Source: Oscillospiraceae bacterium
Lineage (GTDB): Bacteria; Bacillota; Clostridia; Oscillospirales; JAAYXM01
DNA length: 54,202 bases
Direction of reading: 5' to 3'
Assembly (NCBI GenBank): GCA_017435965.1
Contig: JAFSEA010000085.1
Location: 1 to 54,202, forward strand
The first letter of the stretch is position 1, and every line of letters begins with the position of its first letter. Positions 44,457-50,839 of this stretch are shown here, in pieces. Made by a program: the position numbers and the translations under genes. A model generated the notes under the pieces. The model saw only the letters and a program-made list of their open reading frames with translations. It did no database searches and was not told the origin of the DNA.

Positions 44457-44792
44457 ATGGCAAGAGGTGGATTCCCCGGCGGAATGAATATGGGAAATAT
44501 GATGAAGCAGGCTCAGAAGATGCAGCAGGATATGCTTCGTGTTCAGGCAGAGCTTGAAGAGGCGGAATATACTGCAAGTGCAGGTGGCGGCGTTGTTGAA
44601 GCAACAGTAACGGGTAAGAACCGTGTTGTAGGCATCAAGATTCAGCCCGAGGCAGTTGACCCCGATGATGTTGAGATGCTTGAAGACCTCATTGTTGCGG
44701 CTATCAGCGAGGCAATGAATCAGGCTGAGGCTGATGCGGCAGAGAAGATGAAGAAGGTTACAGGTGGAATGAACCTTCCGGGAATGTTTTAA
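44457..44792 (+). CDS. ybaB: YbaB/EbfC nucleoid-associated DNA-binding protein
   Basis: Small dimeric DNA-binding protein, 111 residues, encoded between dnaX and recR in nearly all Bacillota. [12 protein letters not shown]-like segment [21 protein letters not shown] (split about 12-32), the [11 protein letters not shown] strand pair and [24 protein letters not shown] helix fit the family. The N-terminus is Gly/Met-rich. AAAGGAG lies 10 nt before the ATG. Confidence 0.95.
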   Translation: MARGGFPGGMNMGNMMKQAQKMQQDMLRVQAELEEAEYTASAGGGVVEATVTGKNRVVGIKIQPEAVDPDDVEMLEDLIVAAISEAMNQAEADAAEKMKKVTGGMNLPGMF

Positions 44793-44838
44793 TATAAAAG
44801 CTTGAAGCTGATTATATTTATCTGATCGGAGGCACAAG

Positions 44839-45441
44839 ATGCGTTTTTTTACTGCACCCGTTGAAAACTTGATAGAGCAGTTTCAGAAATTGCCGGGTAT
44901 CGGTAGAAAAACGGCACAACGTCTTGCTTTCTTTGTGCTTTCTCTTCCGGAAGCGGAGGCGGAAGGTTTTGCAAATGCAATTATAAATGCAAAGAAAACA
45001 GTGAAGTTTTGCAGTGTGTGTCAGAATATGACAGACGGTGAGCTTTGCGATATCTGCGCTGACGAAGCCCGTGATAAAACAACGGTATGTGTGGTTTCTG
45101 ATCCCAAAGATGTTGCAGCGATTGAAAAGACCCGTGAGTATGCAGGACTTTATCATGTGCTTCACGGATGCATTTCTCCGATGAATGGAATAGGCCCCGA
45201 TGATGTGCGTATCAAGGAGCTTATAACAAGGGTTGCAAAGGGAGAGATTCAAGAAGTTATTATGGCAACAAATCCCGATACCGAGGGTGAGGCAACTGCT
45301 ATGTATATCTGCAGACTTCTCAAACCCTTTGGGGTGAGAACTTCCCGTCTCGCATACGGAATCCCCGTGGGCGGACACCTCGAATTTGCAGACGAAATGA
45401 CTCTTACACGTGCAATTGAAGGACGCAGAATTATGGATTAA
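44839..45441 (+). CDS. recR: recombination mediator RecR
   Basis: Works with RecO (and RecF) to load RecA on gaps. The 200-residue protein has the helix-hairpin-helix KLPGIGRKTAQRLAFFVL (about 15-32), the zinc finger CSVCQNMTDGELCDIC (about 58-73), the Toprim domain VCVVSDPKDVAAIEKT (about 82-97) and the C-terminal Walker-B-like segment. It follows ybaB by 46 nt. It is the last core gene before tRNA-Leu and the mobile element. Confidence 0.95.
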   Translation: MRFFTAPVENLIEQFQKLPGIGRKTAQRLAFFVLSLPEAEAEGFANAIINAKKTVKFCSVCQNMTDGELCDICADEARDKTTVCVVSDPKDVAAIEKTREYAGLYHVLHGCISPMNGIGPDDVRIKELITRVAKGEIQEVIMATNPDTEGEATAMYICRLLKPFGVRTSRLAYGIPVGGHLEFADEMTLTRAIEGRRIMD

Positions 45442-45445
45442 AAAA

Positions 45446-45470
45446 TAAACAATGCATTTTGCATTGTTTA
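45446..45470 (+). terminator. hairpin between recR and tRNA-Leu
   Basis: An 11-bp perfect stem (45446-45456 with 45460-45470) and 3-nt loop lie 5 nt after the recR stop and 5 nt before the tRNA. There is no T-run; it may separate recR mRNA from the tRNA or act in tRNA 5' processing. Confidence 0.5.
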
Positions 45471-45475
45471 CATAT

Positions 45476-45558
45476 GCGGGCGTGGTGGAATGGCAGACAC
45501 GTTGGTCTTAGGAGCCAATGTCTTCGACGTGTGGGTTCAAGTCCCACCGCCCGCACCA
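45476..45558 (+). tRNA. tRNA-Leu(UAG), CCA encoded
   Basis: Acceptor arms GCGGGCG (45476-45482) and CGCCCGC (45548-45554), discriminator A, encoded CCA (45556-45558), anticodon loop CTTAGGA (45507-45513) with anticodon TAG (45509-45511), a class II long variable arm and a GTTCAAG T-loop. The integrated element begins directly downstream; the integrase gene points toward it, so its 3' end is the probable attachment site. Confidence 0.97.
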
Positions 45559-45564
45559 GAGAAG

Positions 45565-45607
45565 AAACCGCTTGGGTGTTGATTTTTTCAGCATTCAAGC
45601 GGTTTTT
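45565..45607 (+). terminator. terminator of tRNA-Leu, at the element's left edge
   Basis: AAACCGCTTG (45565-45574) pairs with CAAGCGGTTT (45596-45605), extended inward by a wobble-rich stem around a T6 loop, followed by TTT. It lies right after the CCA end, so it could be element-borne or host sequence restored by integration. Confidence 0.8.
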
Positions 45608-45651
45608 ATGCGTTCTGGTGGAATTCTATATAGTTCTGAATAGTACCGAAA

Positions 45652-46695
45652 TTAACTATAGAAAGTAGTCAAAAAGTAGTCAGAGAGTTTGCGCGCCGAT
45701 TCTTCGCGTTTACGGTCGGAGAGATGGGTATAAATGTTAAGTGTGGTGTTTATGTCGGCGTGGCCGAGCCACACTTGTGCTGTCTTAACATCGATTCCGG
45801 CATCGAAGAGAATTGTGGCATAAGAATGGCGAAGCTCGTGAGGGGTGCAGGAGATTCCAATTTGTTTTTTGTATCGATTCCACATTTTGGTGATGTGGGA
45901 ATCTCCGAAGAGCTTGCCCTTCTCGTTAAGAAAGATATACTCCTGCGTCATGAACGGAGAGAGGAGGGCGATGAGCTTGTCTGTAATCGGAATAGTCCGG
46001 ATGCCGGCCTCCGTCTTAGGACTTGGCTTTATGCGAGGTGCGCTGTTGATCCATTCTACGGTTTTATTTATTGAGAGTGTTTTATTCTCAATATCGATGT
46101 CTTGCGGGGTCAGAGCGAGAGCCTCACCTCGTCTGCATCCGGTTGTCAGATAAGTGTAAGCGAGAATGCCGATGAGAGAATCTGTTGATGCGCAGATCTT
46201 CTGTTCATCTTCCTTGGATGCACTTTGACGCTTCGTTGAAGACAGATTCTTCGGAAGACTTACATCGGAGCAGGGACTATATTCAATGTCCTGGTTGATT
46301 TTTGCGTGCCTGAAGATGAGGCGAAGGACGGAGAGACGGTTCTTGACTGTCTTCTTGGAATAGCCTTTCTCTTCAAGGTCATCGAGATAGGCGAGCACAT
46401 GAGCCGGCTTAATCTCGGAGATCTTCCAACCTGAGAAGTAAGCGACTGCTGCATCATAACAAGGTTTATAACCTTTTGCCGTATTACTCTGGATCTTGCG
46501 GTTTGAGTCCATCCACCGTTCAGCGACGGCCTCAAAGAGAAGAGAATCTTCGGATTCCCGGCGGAGGTTAAGCATCTGAGAATTAAAATCCTGAATGGCA
46601 GCTTTTTCGGTTTTTGCGGAACTGTAGAGGAGCTTGCTCTTTCCGCTTGGAAGAGTTATTCGCTTTTGCCATCTGCCGTCGGGACGTTTTTTCAT
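45652..46695 (-). CDS. int: tyrosine-recombinase integrase
   Basis: Integrates and excises the element at tRNA-Leu. The 347-residue protein has an N-terminal arm-binding domain (KKRPDGRWQKRITLPSGKSK), a SAM-like core-binding domain (about 52-150) and the catalytic domain with R188 (TTGCRRGE), K227, H286 and R289 (TPHELRH), H312 (WLGH) and Tyr322 (NIYTH). The start at 46695 has AAAGGAG 10 nt upstream; the frame is open to an ATG at 46761, which also has AAGGAGAACC but at 14 nt. It is last in the leftward repressor operon, and a candidate antisense RNA is encoded opposite its leader. Confidence 0.95.
   Translation of the reverse strand: MKKRPDGRWQKRITLPSGKSKLLYSSAKTEKAAIQDFNSQMLNLRRESEDSLLFEAVAERWMDSNRKIQSNTAKGYKPCYDAAVAYFSGWKISEIKPAHVLAYLDDLEEKGYSKKTVKNRLSVLRLIFRHAKINQDIEYSPCSDVSLPKNLSSTKRQSASKEDEQKICASTDSLIGILAYTYLTTGCRRGEALALTPQDIDIENKTLSINKTVEWINSAPRIKPSPKTEAGIRTIPITDKLIALLSPFMTQEYIFLNEKGKLFGDSHITKMWNRYKKQIGISCTPHELRHSYATILFDAGIDVKTAQVWLGHADINTTLNIYTHLSDRKREESARKLSDYFLTTFYS
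45662..45681 (+). repeat. tandem AGTAGTCA repeats at the integrase 3' end
   Basis: AAAGTAGTCA occurs twice in a row with AA between, within the last codons of int (encoding the TTFYS end). Such short direct repeats close to a tRNA attachment site can be arm-type integrase binding sites, but coding constraint is an equal explanation. Confidence 0.35.
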
Positions 46696-46719
46696 TTTTA
46701 AGGTTCTCCTTTCTTGGGG

Positions 46720-46749
46720 TTGACAAAAAATGCGGAAGCGGGTTATAAT
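46720..46749 (+). promoter_or_regulatory. perfect promoter pointing away from int, for the antisense RNA
   Basis: TTGACA (46720-46725), 18-nt spacer, TATAAT (46744-46749). Both hexamers are exact, on the strand opposite int and the membrane-protein genes. No protein gene starts downstream of it within 2 kb on this strand. Confidence 0.8.
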
Positions 46750-46755
46750 GTCCGC

Positions 46756-46856
46756 GTTCATTTATTTTAGCGGTTCTCCTTGATTGTCGCATAAGGTTTG
46801 GCGATTTCCTTATGCGAGAGACAGCTCTGCTTCGGCAGGGCTGTTTCTTTTTTATT
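46756..46856 (+). ncRNA. candidate ~100-nt antisense/regulatory RNA opposite the integrase leader
   Basis: From the promoter at 46720-46749, a transcript would have an unpaired 5' region containing GGTTCTCCTT (46772-46781), a 10-bp perfect hairpin (46787-46796 with 46808-46817) and a classic terminator: a 10-bp stem with UUCG loop (46821-46844) and T-rich tract (46845-46856). GGTTCTCCTT is complementary to AAGGAGAACC, the ribosome-binding site of int (46702-46711), and is also exactly antisense to a second copy of that site before ATG 46761. On the opposite strand neither hairpin is followed by T residues, so they do not serve the leftward genes. Never seen named by me; experimental proof is missing. 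Confidence 0.6.
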
Positions 46857-47265
46857 TGTCGGGGTCGAGGTTGTTTTTGAAACATCTTACAGCAAGGACA
46901 GATGCGAAGACAAGTTCGATAACGGTCATAATGACAGAGGATAGTGAGGTTGAACAGAGAAGAGCCCATACATCCCAAATCATTATAGCGAGGGTAAAAA
47001 CAAACAAAGAGATTCTCCCGGAGAAACGGAGGGCGACAGACAGAAGGAACAAGTTTGTCAAATAACAACGTAACGCACAGAGGGTGTAAGGCAAGAAATC
47101 GAAGAATCCCTGAGTGATTTGGTTGTACCAAGAAAACAGCATTGAATAAAAAGGAACTTCGGCGAGATAAGCAAATAAAACGAGAACCAACCAGTGAGCA
47201 ATTATCACTCCAAAGAAGATAAGAGCATAAAGCAAGAACTTGCCGATACCTTTAAGTGCAAACAT
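46852..47265 (-). CDS. small multi-pass membrane protein, lysogeny cassette gene 1 (nearest int)
   Basis: The 137-residue protein has about four TM segments (roughly 5-32, 45-62, 72-94, 98-125) and a charged end (KNNLDPDK). It matches no family I know. Start ATG 47265 follows AAAGGAGTTGTTTTT, a leader nearly identical to that of the next upstream gene. It is fourth in the leftward operon after the CI-like repressor and ends inside the terminator of the antisense RNA. Co-expression with the repressor suggests a prophage-state function such as superinfection exclusion; this is inference. Confidence 0.6.
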   Translation of the reverse strand: MFALKGIGKFLLYALIFFGVIIAHWLVLVLFAYLAEVPFYSMLFSWYNQITQGFFDFLPYTLCALRCYLTNLFLLSVALRFSGRISLFVFTLAIMIWDVWALLCSTSLSSVIMTVIELVFASVLAVRCFKNNLDPDK

Positions 47266-47321
47266 AAAAACAACTCCTTTTATAATGCGTTCATGAAATA
47301 GATTGCTTTGATAGTAATCAT
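47263..47321 (-). repeat. duplicated gene junction with a phantom 13-codon frame
   Basis: CAAACATAAAAACA(A/T)CTCCTTTTATAATGC occurs here (47259-47288) and at 47803-47832 with one mismatch over 30 nt. At 47807 it is a real junction, the stop end of gene 3. Here the same DNA lies between gene 2's stop and gene 1's start, and still encodes a peptide ending MNAL-stop (frame from ATG 47321 back to TAA 47280, MITIKAIYFMNAL), like gene 3's YILNAL end. This looks like a scar of gene-cassette exchange. Confidence 0.55.
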
Positions 47322-47809
47322 TCATTTGTTTCTACATTTTTCGTTAAATCTTCATTTTCGATTGATTCTTTTGTTACAGAAAAACGATAATTCTTTATTT
47401 TAAATTCAATGGGGAATTGTGTTTGTAATAGTTCATGGATTATGTGACGGTCTTCGATAAAACGCAAAAGAACAAAAAAAGATGAAACAACTGCAAAACC
47501 AGAATATAATAACAAAGAACCTGTGAAAATTGTTGAAAAGTCAAAATGATAGGAAAAAATGTACGCACATATAGACATGACAATAGTGTGCGCTATAAAA
47601 GCTACACGAATTGAAAATTTATCTGTCAACCAAGAAATTAAAGCAAGGACTAAAAGGGGAGAAAGATAAAGAAAATTGAAGAAGTCGCCGAATAGAAATG
47701 ATAAAAAGGATGAGAGGAGAAAGAGAGATGTTACCAAGCAAGAAAGAAAAAGTGCTTGAAGCGTGTATGTAAAAATTCTTTTCATAACTTTAAAAACAGT
47801 TTCAAACAT
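47318..47809 (-). CDS. small multi-pass membrane protein, lysogeny cassette gene 2
   Basis: The 163-residue protein has about four to five TM segments in its first 115 residues (MKRIFTYTLQALFLSCLVTSLFLLSS, LSPLLVLALISWL, VAFIAHTIVMSICAYIF, IFTGSLLLYSGFAVVSSFFVLLRF) and a charged cytoplasmic tail of ~45 residues (EDRHIIHELLQTQ..., ENEDLTKNVETNE). I recognise no family. Its leader AAAAGGAGATGTTTTT repeats that of gene 1. Base composition is visibly A/T-rich relative to the core genome, suggesting recent acquisition. Confidence 0.6.
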   Translation of the reverse strand: MFETVFKVMKRIFTYTLQALFLSCLVTSLFLLSSFLSFLFGDFFNFLYLSPLLVLALISWLTDKFSIRVAFIAHTIVMSICAYIFSYHFDFSTIFTGSLLLYSGFAVVSSFFVLLRFIEDRHIIHELLQTQFPIEFKIKNYRFSVTKESIENEDLTKNVETNE

Positions 47810-47823
47810 AAAAACATCTCCTT

Positions 47824-48216
47824 TTATAATGCATTTAAAATATAAAAAACGGCGATGGCGATGTTTGCAAGAATGCCAATCTCTGCGATTACAGTGAACG
47901 TAATATCATAAGCAAAAAGCCGATCGTAATTCTCGTAATCTTCTTTTTTAAAAATTTTGAATATGATTGAAGCAATAATGCTGTTCAAAGCAAAATTAGC
48001 GATGATGGTACACGGAATAAAAAGAAGAGCCAACCAGAAAGAAGCGGTTATAGCAAAATGGATAATAAATGCCAATAATGATAAAAGATTAAGAAAGGAA
48101 AAGATGCTGATAATTTTCTTCATCGTTCTGCTTGAACCGGTAAAATGGTCAGCGGCATAATGTTGTACAGACATAAAAAAGCTGAAGAAAATAAATAAAA
48201 AGAAATAAAGATACAT
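47824..48216 (-). CDS. small multi-pass membrane protein, lysogeny cassette gene 3 (next to the repressor)
   Basis: The 130-residue protein has four TM segments (about 1-15, 35-57, 60-88, 105-128), with a short charged loop FKKEDYENYDRLFAYD between the last two. No recognised family. Start 48216 follows AAAGGAGTTGTTTTT and lies 21 nt after the repressor stop, so it is almost certainly transcribed with the repressor from the lysogenic promoter. Its C-terminal codons YILNAL are part of the duplicated junction found again before gene 1. Confidence 0.6.
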   Translation of the reverse strand: MYLYFFLFIFFSFFMSVQHYAADHFTGSSRTMKKIISIFSFLNLLSLLAFIIHFAITASFWLALLFIPCTIIANFALNSIIASIIFKIFKKEDYENYDRLFAYDITFTVIAEIGILANIAIAVFYILNAL

Positions 48217-48237
48217 AAAAACAACTCCTTTGATGAT

Positions 48238-48846
48238 TTAAAACTTGGCGCGGAGTTCTACTACGCGGCCGAGGATGCGGATGGGTTTTGACTCAATTTC
48301 TTCAGGTGTGAAGAACATCGGGGAATGCGCAGGGTTCAGAGAGACCAGGCTGATTCCGTTTTCGTGTTTAACAAATTTCTTGCAGGTTGCGTCATCGCCA
48401 TTGACAAGAACGATTGCAATCTGGCCGCTTTCAACGTCTGATTGCTGACGGACTATAACAACATCACCTTCGCTTATTTTTGGCTCCATGCTATTGCCGT
48501 GGATGCGGAGAGCGAAGAACTCACCGGTGCGCGACATATCTTCAGATATTTCCTCGTAGTCGAGAATGTTTTCAACTGCAGAGATTGGAATTCCTGCGGC
48601 GACGTTCCCGAGTACGGGGATTTTTTTTGCTTTTGGAGAAGGTGCGACATCTTCAGAGTTACCAAGGAGATAATCAACAGAGACGTTGAAGTAAATTGCA
48701 AGCTTGGAAATTGTCTCAAAGTTAGGTTCCCTTATTCCGCTTTCCCAGTTTCCGACAGTTCCTTGGGAAATACCAAAATCTGAAGCTAATTTGCTTTGGG
48801 ATACGCCTTTGACTTCACGAAGTTTTTTTAATTGTATTCTAAACAT
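48238..48846 (-). CDS. CI-like repressor with S24 autocleavage domain
   Basis: Keeps the element silent. The 202-residue protein has an XRE helix-turn-helix (about 7-60, SQSKLASDFGISQGTVGNWESG) and a LexA/CI-type S24 peptidase domain: cleavage site Ala-Gly (VAAG, 82-85), Ser119 (GNSMEP) and Lys156 (ATCKK). Such repressors cut themselves in the presence of RecA filaments, so DNA damage would induce the element. The start at 48846 lies only 22 nt from the -10 of its promoter and overlaps operator O1. It heads the leftward operon with the three membrane genes and int. Confidence 0.95.
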   Translation of the reverse strand: MFRIQLKKLREVKGVSQSKLASDFGISQGTVGNWESGIREPNFETISKLAIYFNVSVDYLLGNSEDVAPSPKAKKIPVLGNVAAGIPISAVENILDYEEISEDMSRTGEFFALRIHGNSMEPKISEGDVVIVRQQSDVESGQIAIVLVNGDDATCKKFVKHENGISLVSLNPAHSPMFFTPEEIESKPIRILGRVVELRAKF

Positions 48847-48867
48847 AATATCACTCCTTGTGATATT
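48847..48867. promoter_or_regulatory. operator O1 of the CI-like repressor
   Basis: AATATCAC (48847-48854) and GTGATATT (48860-48867) form a perfect palindrome with spacer TCCTT, at the start of the repressor gene. Related half-sites ATATCAC occur at 48871-48877 and 48922-48928, and GTGATAT at 48956-48962 and GTGATAA at 48977-48983, spreading over both promoters. Confidence 0.85.
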
Positions 48868-48896
48868 AACATATCACAAAAGGCAATAACTGACAA
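48868..48896 (-). promoter_or_regulatory. repressor (lysogenic) promoter
   Basis: On the minus strand, TTGTCA (48891-48896), 17-nt spacer ending TGA, TATGTT (48868-48873). An ATATCAC half-site overlaps the -10, which fits autoregulation. Confidence 0.65.
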
Positions 48897-48936
48897 TAGG
48901 AAAGAGGCAAAATATAAAAAAATATCACTAAATGTG

Positions 48937-48965
48937 TTGACAACCAGAAGTGGGTGTGATATATT
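48937..48965 (+). promoter_or_regulatory. rightward early promoter (PR-like)
   Basis: TTGACA (48937-48942), 17-nt spacer ending TGA, TATATT (48960-48965). Half-sites ATATCAC (48922-48928) and GTGATAT (48956-48962) flank or overlap it, so the repressor would block it. Confidence 0.8.
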
Positions 48966-48999
48966 AAACACAGTTAGTGATAATTGTGGAGGTGAAAGA

Positions 49000-49218
49000 A
49001 TGAGAGACTGGCTGAAAAAATTAAGAGAAAAAAATGAATTTTCTCAAGAGGACATGGCTGAAAAACTCGGTGTAGTTCAAGGGTATTATTCAATGATCGA
49101 AAACGGAGAGAGGCAAAAGAAACTTGATTTGTCGATTGCGATTAAGCTTTCTGAGATACTCGGAGTAAGTGTTGAGTACATAGTTGAGCAGGAAAAACGA
49201 AAGGAGGAAGCTGTATGA
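49000..49218 (+). CDS. Cro-like XRE-family DNA-binding protein
   Basis: The 72-residue protein is one helix-turn-helix domain (about 5-60, LREKNEFSQEDMAEKLGVVQGYYSMIENGERQ in sections), then a charged tail. It is the first gene of the rightward operon, opposite the CI-like repressor, as Cro is in lambdoid phages. The start at 49000 follows GGAGGTGAAAGA; the frame is open upstream but covers the promoters. The next gene begins in its stop codon (ATGA). Confidence 0.88.
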   Translation: MRDWLKKLREKNEFSQEDMAEKLGVVQGYYSMIENGERQKKLDLSIAIKLSEILGVSVEYIVEQEKRKEEAV

Positions 49219-49397
49219 CGAATTATGAAAAGATGCTGCAGGAGATGACACCGGAGAAGATGGCGTTCTCAATGATGTGCCCTTATGACGGACAGGAAGT
49301 GCTTCCGTGCCTTGAGAACCATTCACTGCGAGGGCACTGTATGGAATGTTGCATGGATTGGCTTGGGAAGGAGGTTGAGGAAGATGCCGAGATGTAG
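49215..49397 (+). CDS. small Cys/His protein, possible zinc knuckle
   Basis: The 60-residue protein (MTNYEKMLQEMTPEKMAFSM start) contains the cysteines CP...LPC...HSLRGHCMECC, a pattern compatible with one zinc site. Many Firmicutes phages carry very small proteins of this kind in the early region; their function is unknown. The start overlaps cro by 4 bp and AAGGAGGAAG precedes it. The next gene starts 14 bp before its stop. Confidence 0.65.
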   Translation: MTNYEKMLQEMTPEKMAFSMMCPYDGQEVLPCLENHSLRGHCMECCMDWLGKEVEEDAEM

Positions 49398-49758
49398 CAT
49401 TTGTGGTAAGGCGGTCAGAGCAGGGGAGGTCGCTCACTCTGATTGCCGAAAAAAGTGGGAAGCGGAGATTCGCGAGGAGATTGAAAGGGAGCTTGAAAGC
49501 AGAGCTGCGACTATCCGAGAACGGGAGAGGAAGCTTTCCGAGAGAGAAGAGAAGCTTCAGAAGCGGGAGGAGAACGTTCTGGACCGTGAGGAGGAGCTTG
49601 ATATCCGAGAAGAGGCGGCAGAGATTCAGTCGCAACTGTTTAAGGAGCTTTTAGAAGAGGCGAGAACACAGCTGCAGAGGGCACGGTGGTTTTTATTCTT
49701 CAACATGGGGATGGCTGCCGGTTGGGTCTGTTGGAATCTTATTAAGATTGTAGCGTGA
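49384..49758 (+). CDS. zinc finger-coiled coil-TM protein
   Basis: The 124-residue protein has three parts: an N-terminal CSICGKAVRAGEVAHSDC zinc motif (C4, C7, H/C18-21), an uninterrupted charged coiled coil (about 22-95, built of RERERKLSEREEKLQKREE-type heptads) and a C-terminal TM helix (about 100-121, WFLFFNMGMAAGWVCWNLI). The layout suggests a membrane-tethered rod facing the cytoplasm with a zinc head. I do not know a named family. Start 49384 follows AAGGAGG. Lies third in the early operon. Confidence 0.65.
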   Translation: MPRCSICGKAVRAGEVAHSDCRKKWEAEIREEIERELESRAATIRERERKLSEREEKLQKREENVLDREEELDIREEAAEIQSQLFKELLEEARTQLQRARWFLFFNMGMAAGWVCWNLIKIVA

Positions 49759-49768
49759 TTCCGGAAAC

Positions 49769-49794
49769 GGCGTGCCGGGGGCGGCACGCCCTAC
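49769..49794. repeat. GTAGGG-bordered palindrome, GCGTGCC core (copy 2)
   Basis: GGCGTGCC (49769-49776) pairs with GGCACGCC (49783-49790), then CTAC. It sits between the coiled-coil gene and the HTH gene, just before the latter's ribosome-binding site. Confidence 0.75.
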
Positions 49795-49810
49795 GAAAGG
49801 AGGAAAGAAA

Positions 49811-49996
49811 ATGTCGAGAGAGAAGCCATATTACCGTGAGGTTGTTGCGGACATCATGGAGCGGACAGGAAAGACGATACTTGGGGTTAATGACCTGCGG
49901 AAGTATCTCGGGGTCGGCCATAACAAGGCGGTAAGTTATTTGGAGAAGGGCGAGACGAAGATTACGGTATATCAGCTTGCCCGGAAGCTTATATGA
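49811..49996 (+). CDS. small helix-turn-helix protein, excisionase-like
   Basis: The 61-residue protein has an HTH pattern (GVNDLRKYLGVGHNKAVSYLEKG, about 27-49) resembling the winged excisionase/MerR-like group used by mobile elements. It could be the excision factor for the integrase, although the link is only by type and location. Start 49811 follows AAAGGAGG, which lies immediately after a palindromic repeat. The end overlaps nothing; next gene begins 17 nt later. Confidence 0.6.
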   Translation: MSREKPYYREVVADIMERTGKTILGVNDLRKYLGVGHNKAVSYLEKGETKITVYQLARKLI

Positions 49997-50013
49997 GAGG
50001 GAGGTGGAAGAAA

Positions 50014-50370
50014 ATGAATGCATTTAAATTGTTTGATGAGCAGATGGAAAAATTCAATGGAATGCTTGCTGAGAATGGACTTGTTGGAGATTTCTGCGCG
50101 GAGAAATATCCGATTGAGGTTGAGGTCAAGCGAAATGCAGTGGCAGCGGGGCAGATGAGAATGTTTGACAATGAATCGGAACAGACGATATATAGAGAGA
50201 CGAGAATTGTCTTAACATTTCCTGTTGGAGCGGTCGGAGTTCACTTTGTCGGAAAGATAGCAATTTCCGAAAAAACACTTAACAAAATCAAGTCACAGGC
50301 GAAGAAACTTCACGACTTATATCTGCAGGGGCTTTTTGCAACGTTGAAGGCTGATGAGGAACAGGAATAG
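50014..50370 (+). CDS. early-region protein of unknown function
   Basis: The 118-residue soluble protein (MNAFKLFDEQMEKFNGMLAE start) is mixed alpha/beta, with strands TRIVLTFPVGAVGVHFVGKIAIS and a helical C-terminus ending in KADEEQE. I recognise no family. Start 50014 follows GGGAGGTGGAAG. It lies in the rightward early operon. No catalytic or metal motif is visible. Confidence 0.55.
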   Translation: MNAFKLFDEQMEKFNGMLAENGLVGDFCAEKYPIEVEVKRNAVAAGQMRMFDNESEQTIYRETRIVLTFPVGAVGVHFVGKIAISEKTLNKIKSQAKKLHDLYLQGLFATLKADEEQE

Positions 50371-50470
50371 AAAAAGCGACTGACCCGGGTGGAGCCGGAA
50401 TCAGCCGCAAAGGAAATAAATGCAGATTTATTTTAGCATAAAAGCGAAAATAAATCAAGAAAGGGAAAAA

Positions 50471-50689
50471 ATGATACGAAAAGTTAATGTAAACCTCTGC
50501 AGGAAGTGTATATTCCGGGCGAGGAAGAGTGCGTTCCAGGTGCATCATTGCGATTATGCGAGCATTGAGAAGGAATGCCGGAAGGATCCGCCGGGGATGT
50601 GCAGTAAATACAGAGAAGATAAGAAGAGAACAGGGAGGAATTCTGATGGCGATACCGAGACCAAAGAAGAAGAATTACAAAGACTGTGA
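50471..50689 (+). CDS. small four-cysteine protein
   Basis: The 72-residue basic protein has four cysteines spaced as CRKC...HHC...C...C (residues about 9, 12, 24, 33 and 41), compatible with a zinc site, then a charged tail. Its last 44 bp overlap the next gene. Start 50471 follows AAGGGAA. Function unknown; it belongs to the group of small Cys-rich early proteins. Confidence 0.55.
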   Translation: MIRKVNVNLCRKCIFRARKSAFQVHHCDYASIEKECRKDPPGMCSKYREDKKRTGRNSDGDTETKEEELQRL

Positions 50690-50828
50690 GTTCTGTAAGA
50701 TTAGTCCGTGCATGTATGTGGCGACGGGTGAGGTTGAATATGGGACGTTTTGCCGGAATTACATAGCGGATGCGAAGAAGATAAAAAATGACCGGGACGT
50801 GAAGAGAACAAAGTTTGTTGTGAATTGA
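50646..50828 (+). CDS. small Cys-rich protein
   Basis: The 60-residue protein begins MAIPRPKKKNYKDCEFC and has CEFC...PC...FC, four cysteines in 33 residues, followed by a basic tail. It probably binds one zinc ion. It overlaps the preceding gene in another frame, has its own GGGAGGAA, and is followed 11 nt later by the 39-residue membrane peptide gene. No family recognised. Confidence 0.55.
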   Translation: MAIPRPKKKNYKDCEFCKISPCMYVATGEVEYGTFCRNYIADAKKIKNDRDVKRTKFVVN

Positions 50829-50839
50829 GGGAAGAAGTA

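Noticed and set aside
46787-46844. The two hairpins as a terminator for the leftward membrane-protein operon
   Set aside because: On the leftward strand neither stem is followed by T residues; the T-tract belongs to the rightward strand.
46784-47065. Rightward 93-codon frame downstream of the antisense-RNA promoter
   Set aside because: It passes through the UUCG terminator and lies opposite a membrane-protein gene; no ribosome-binding site.
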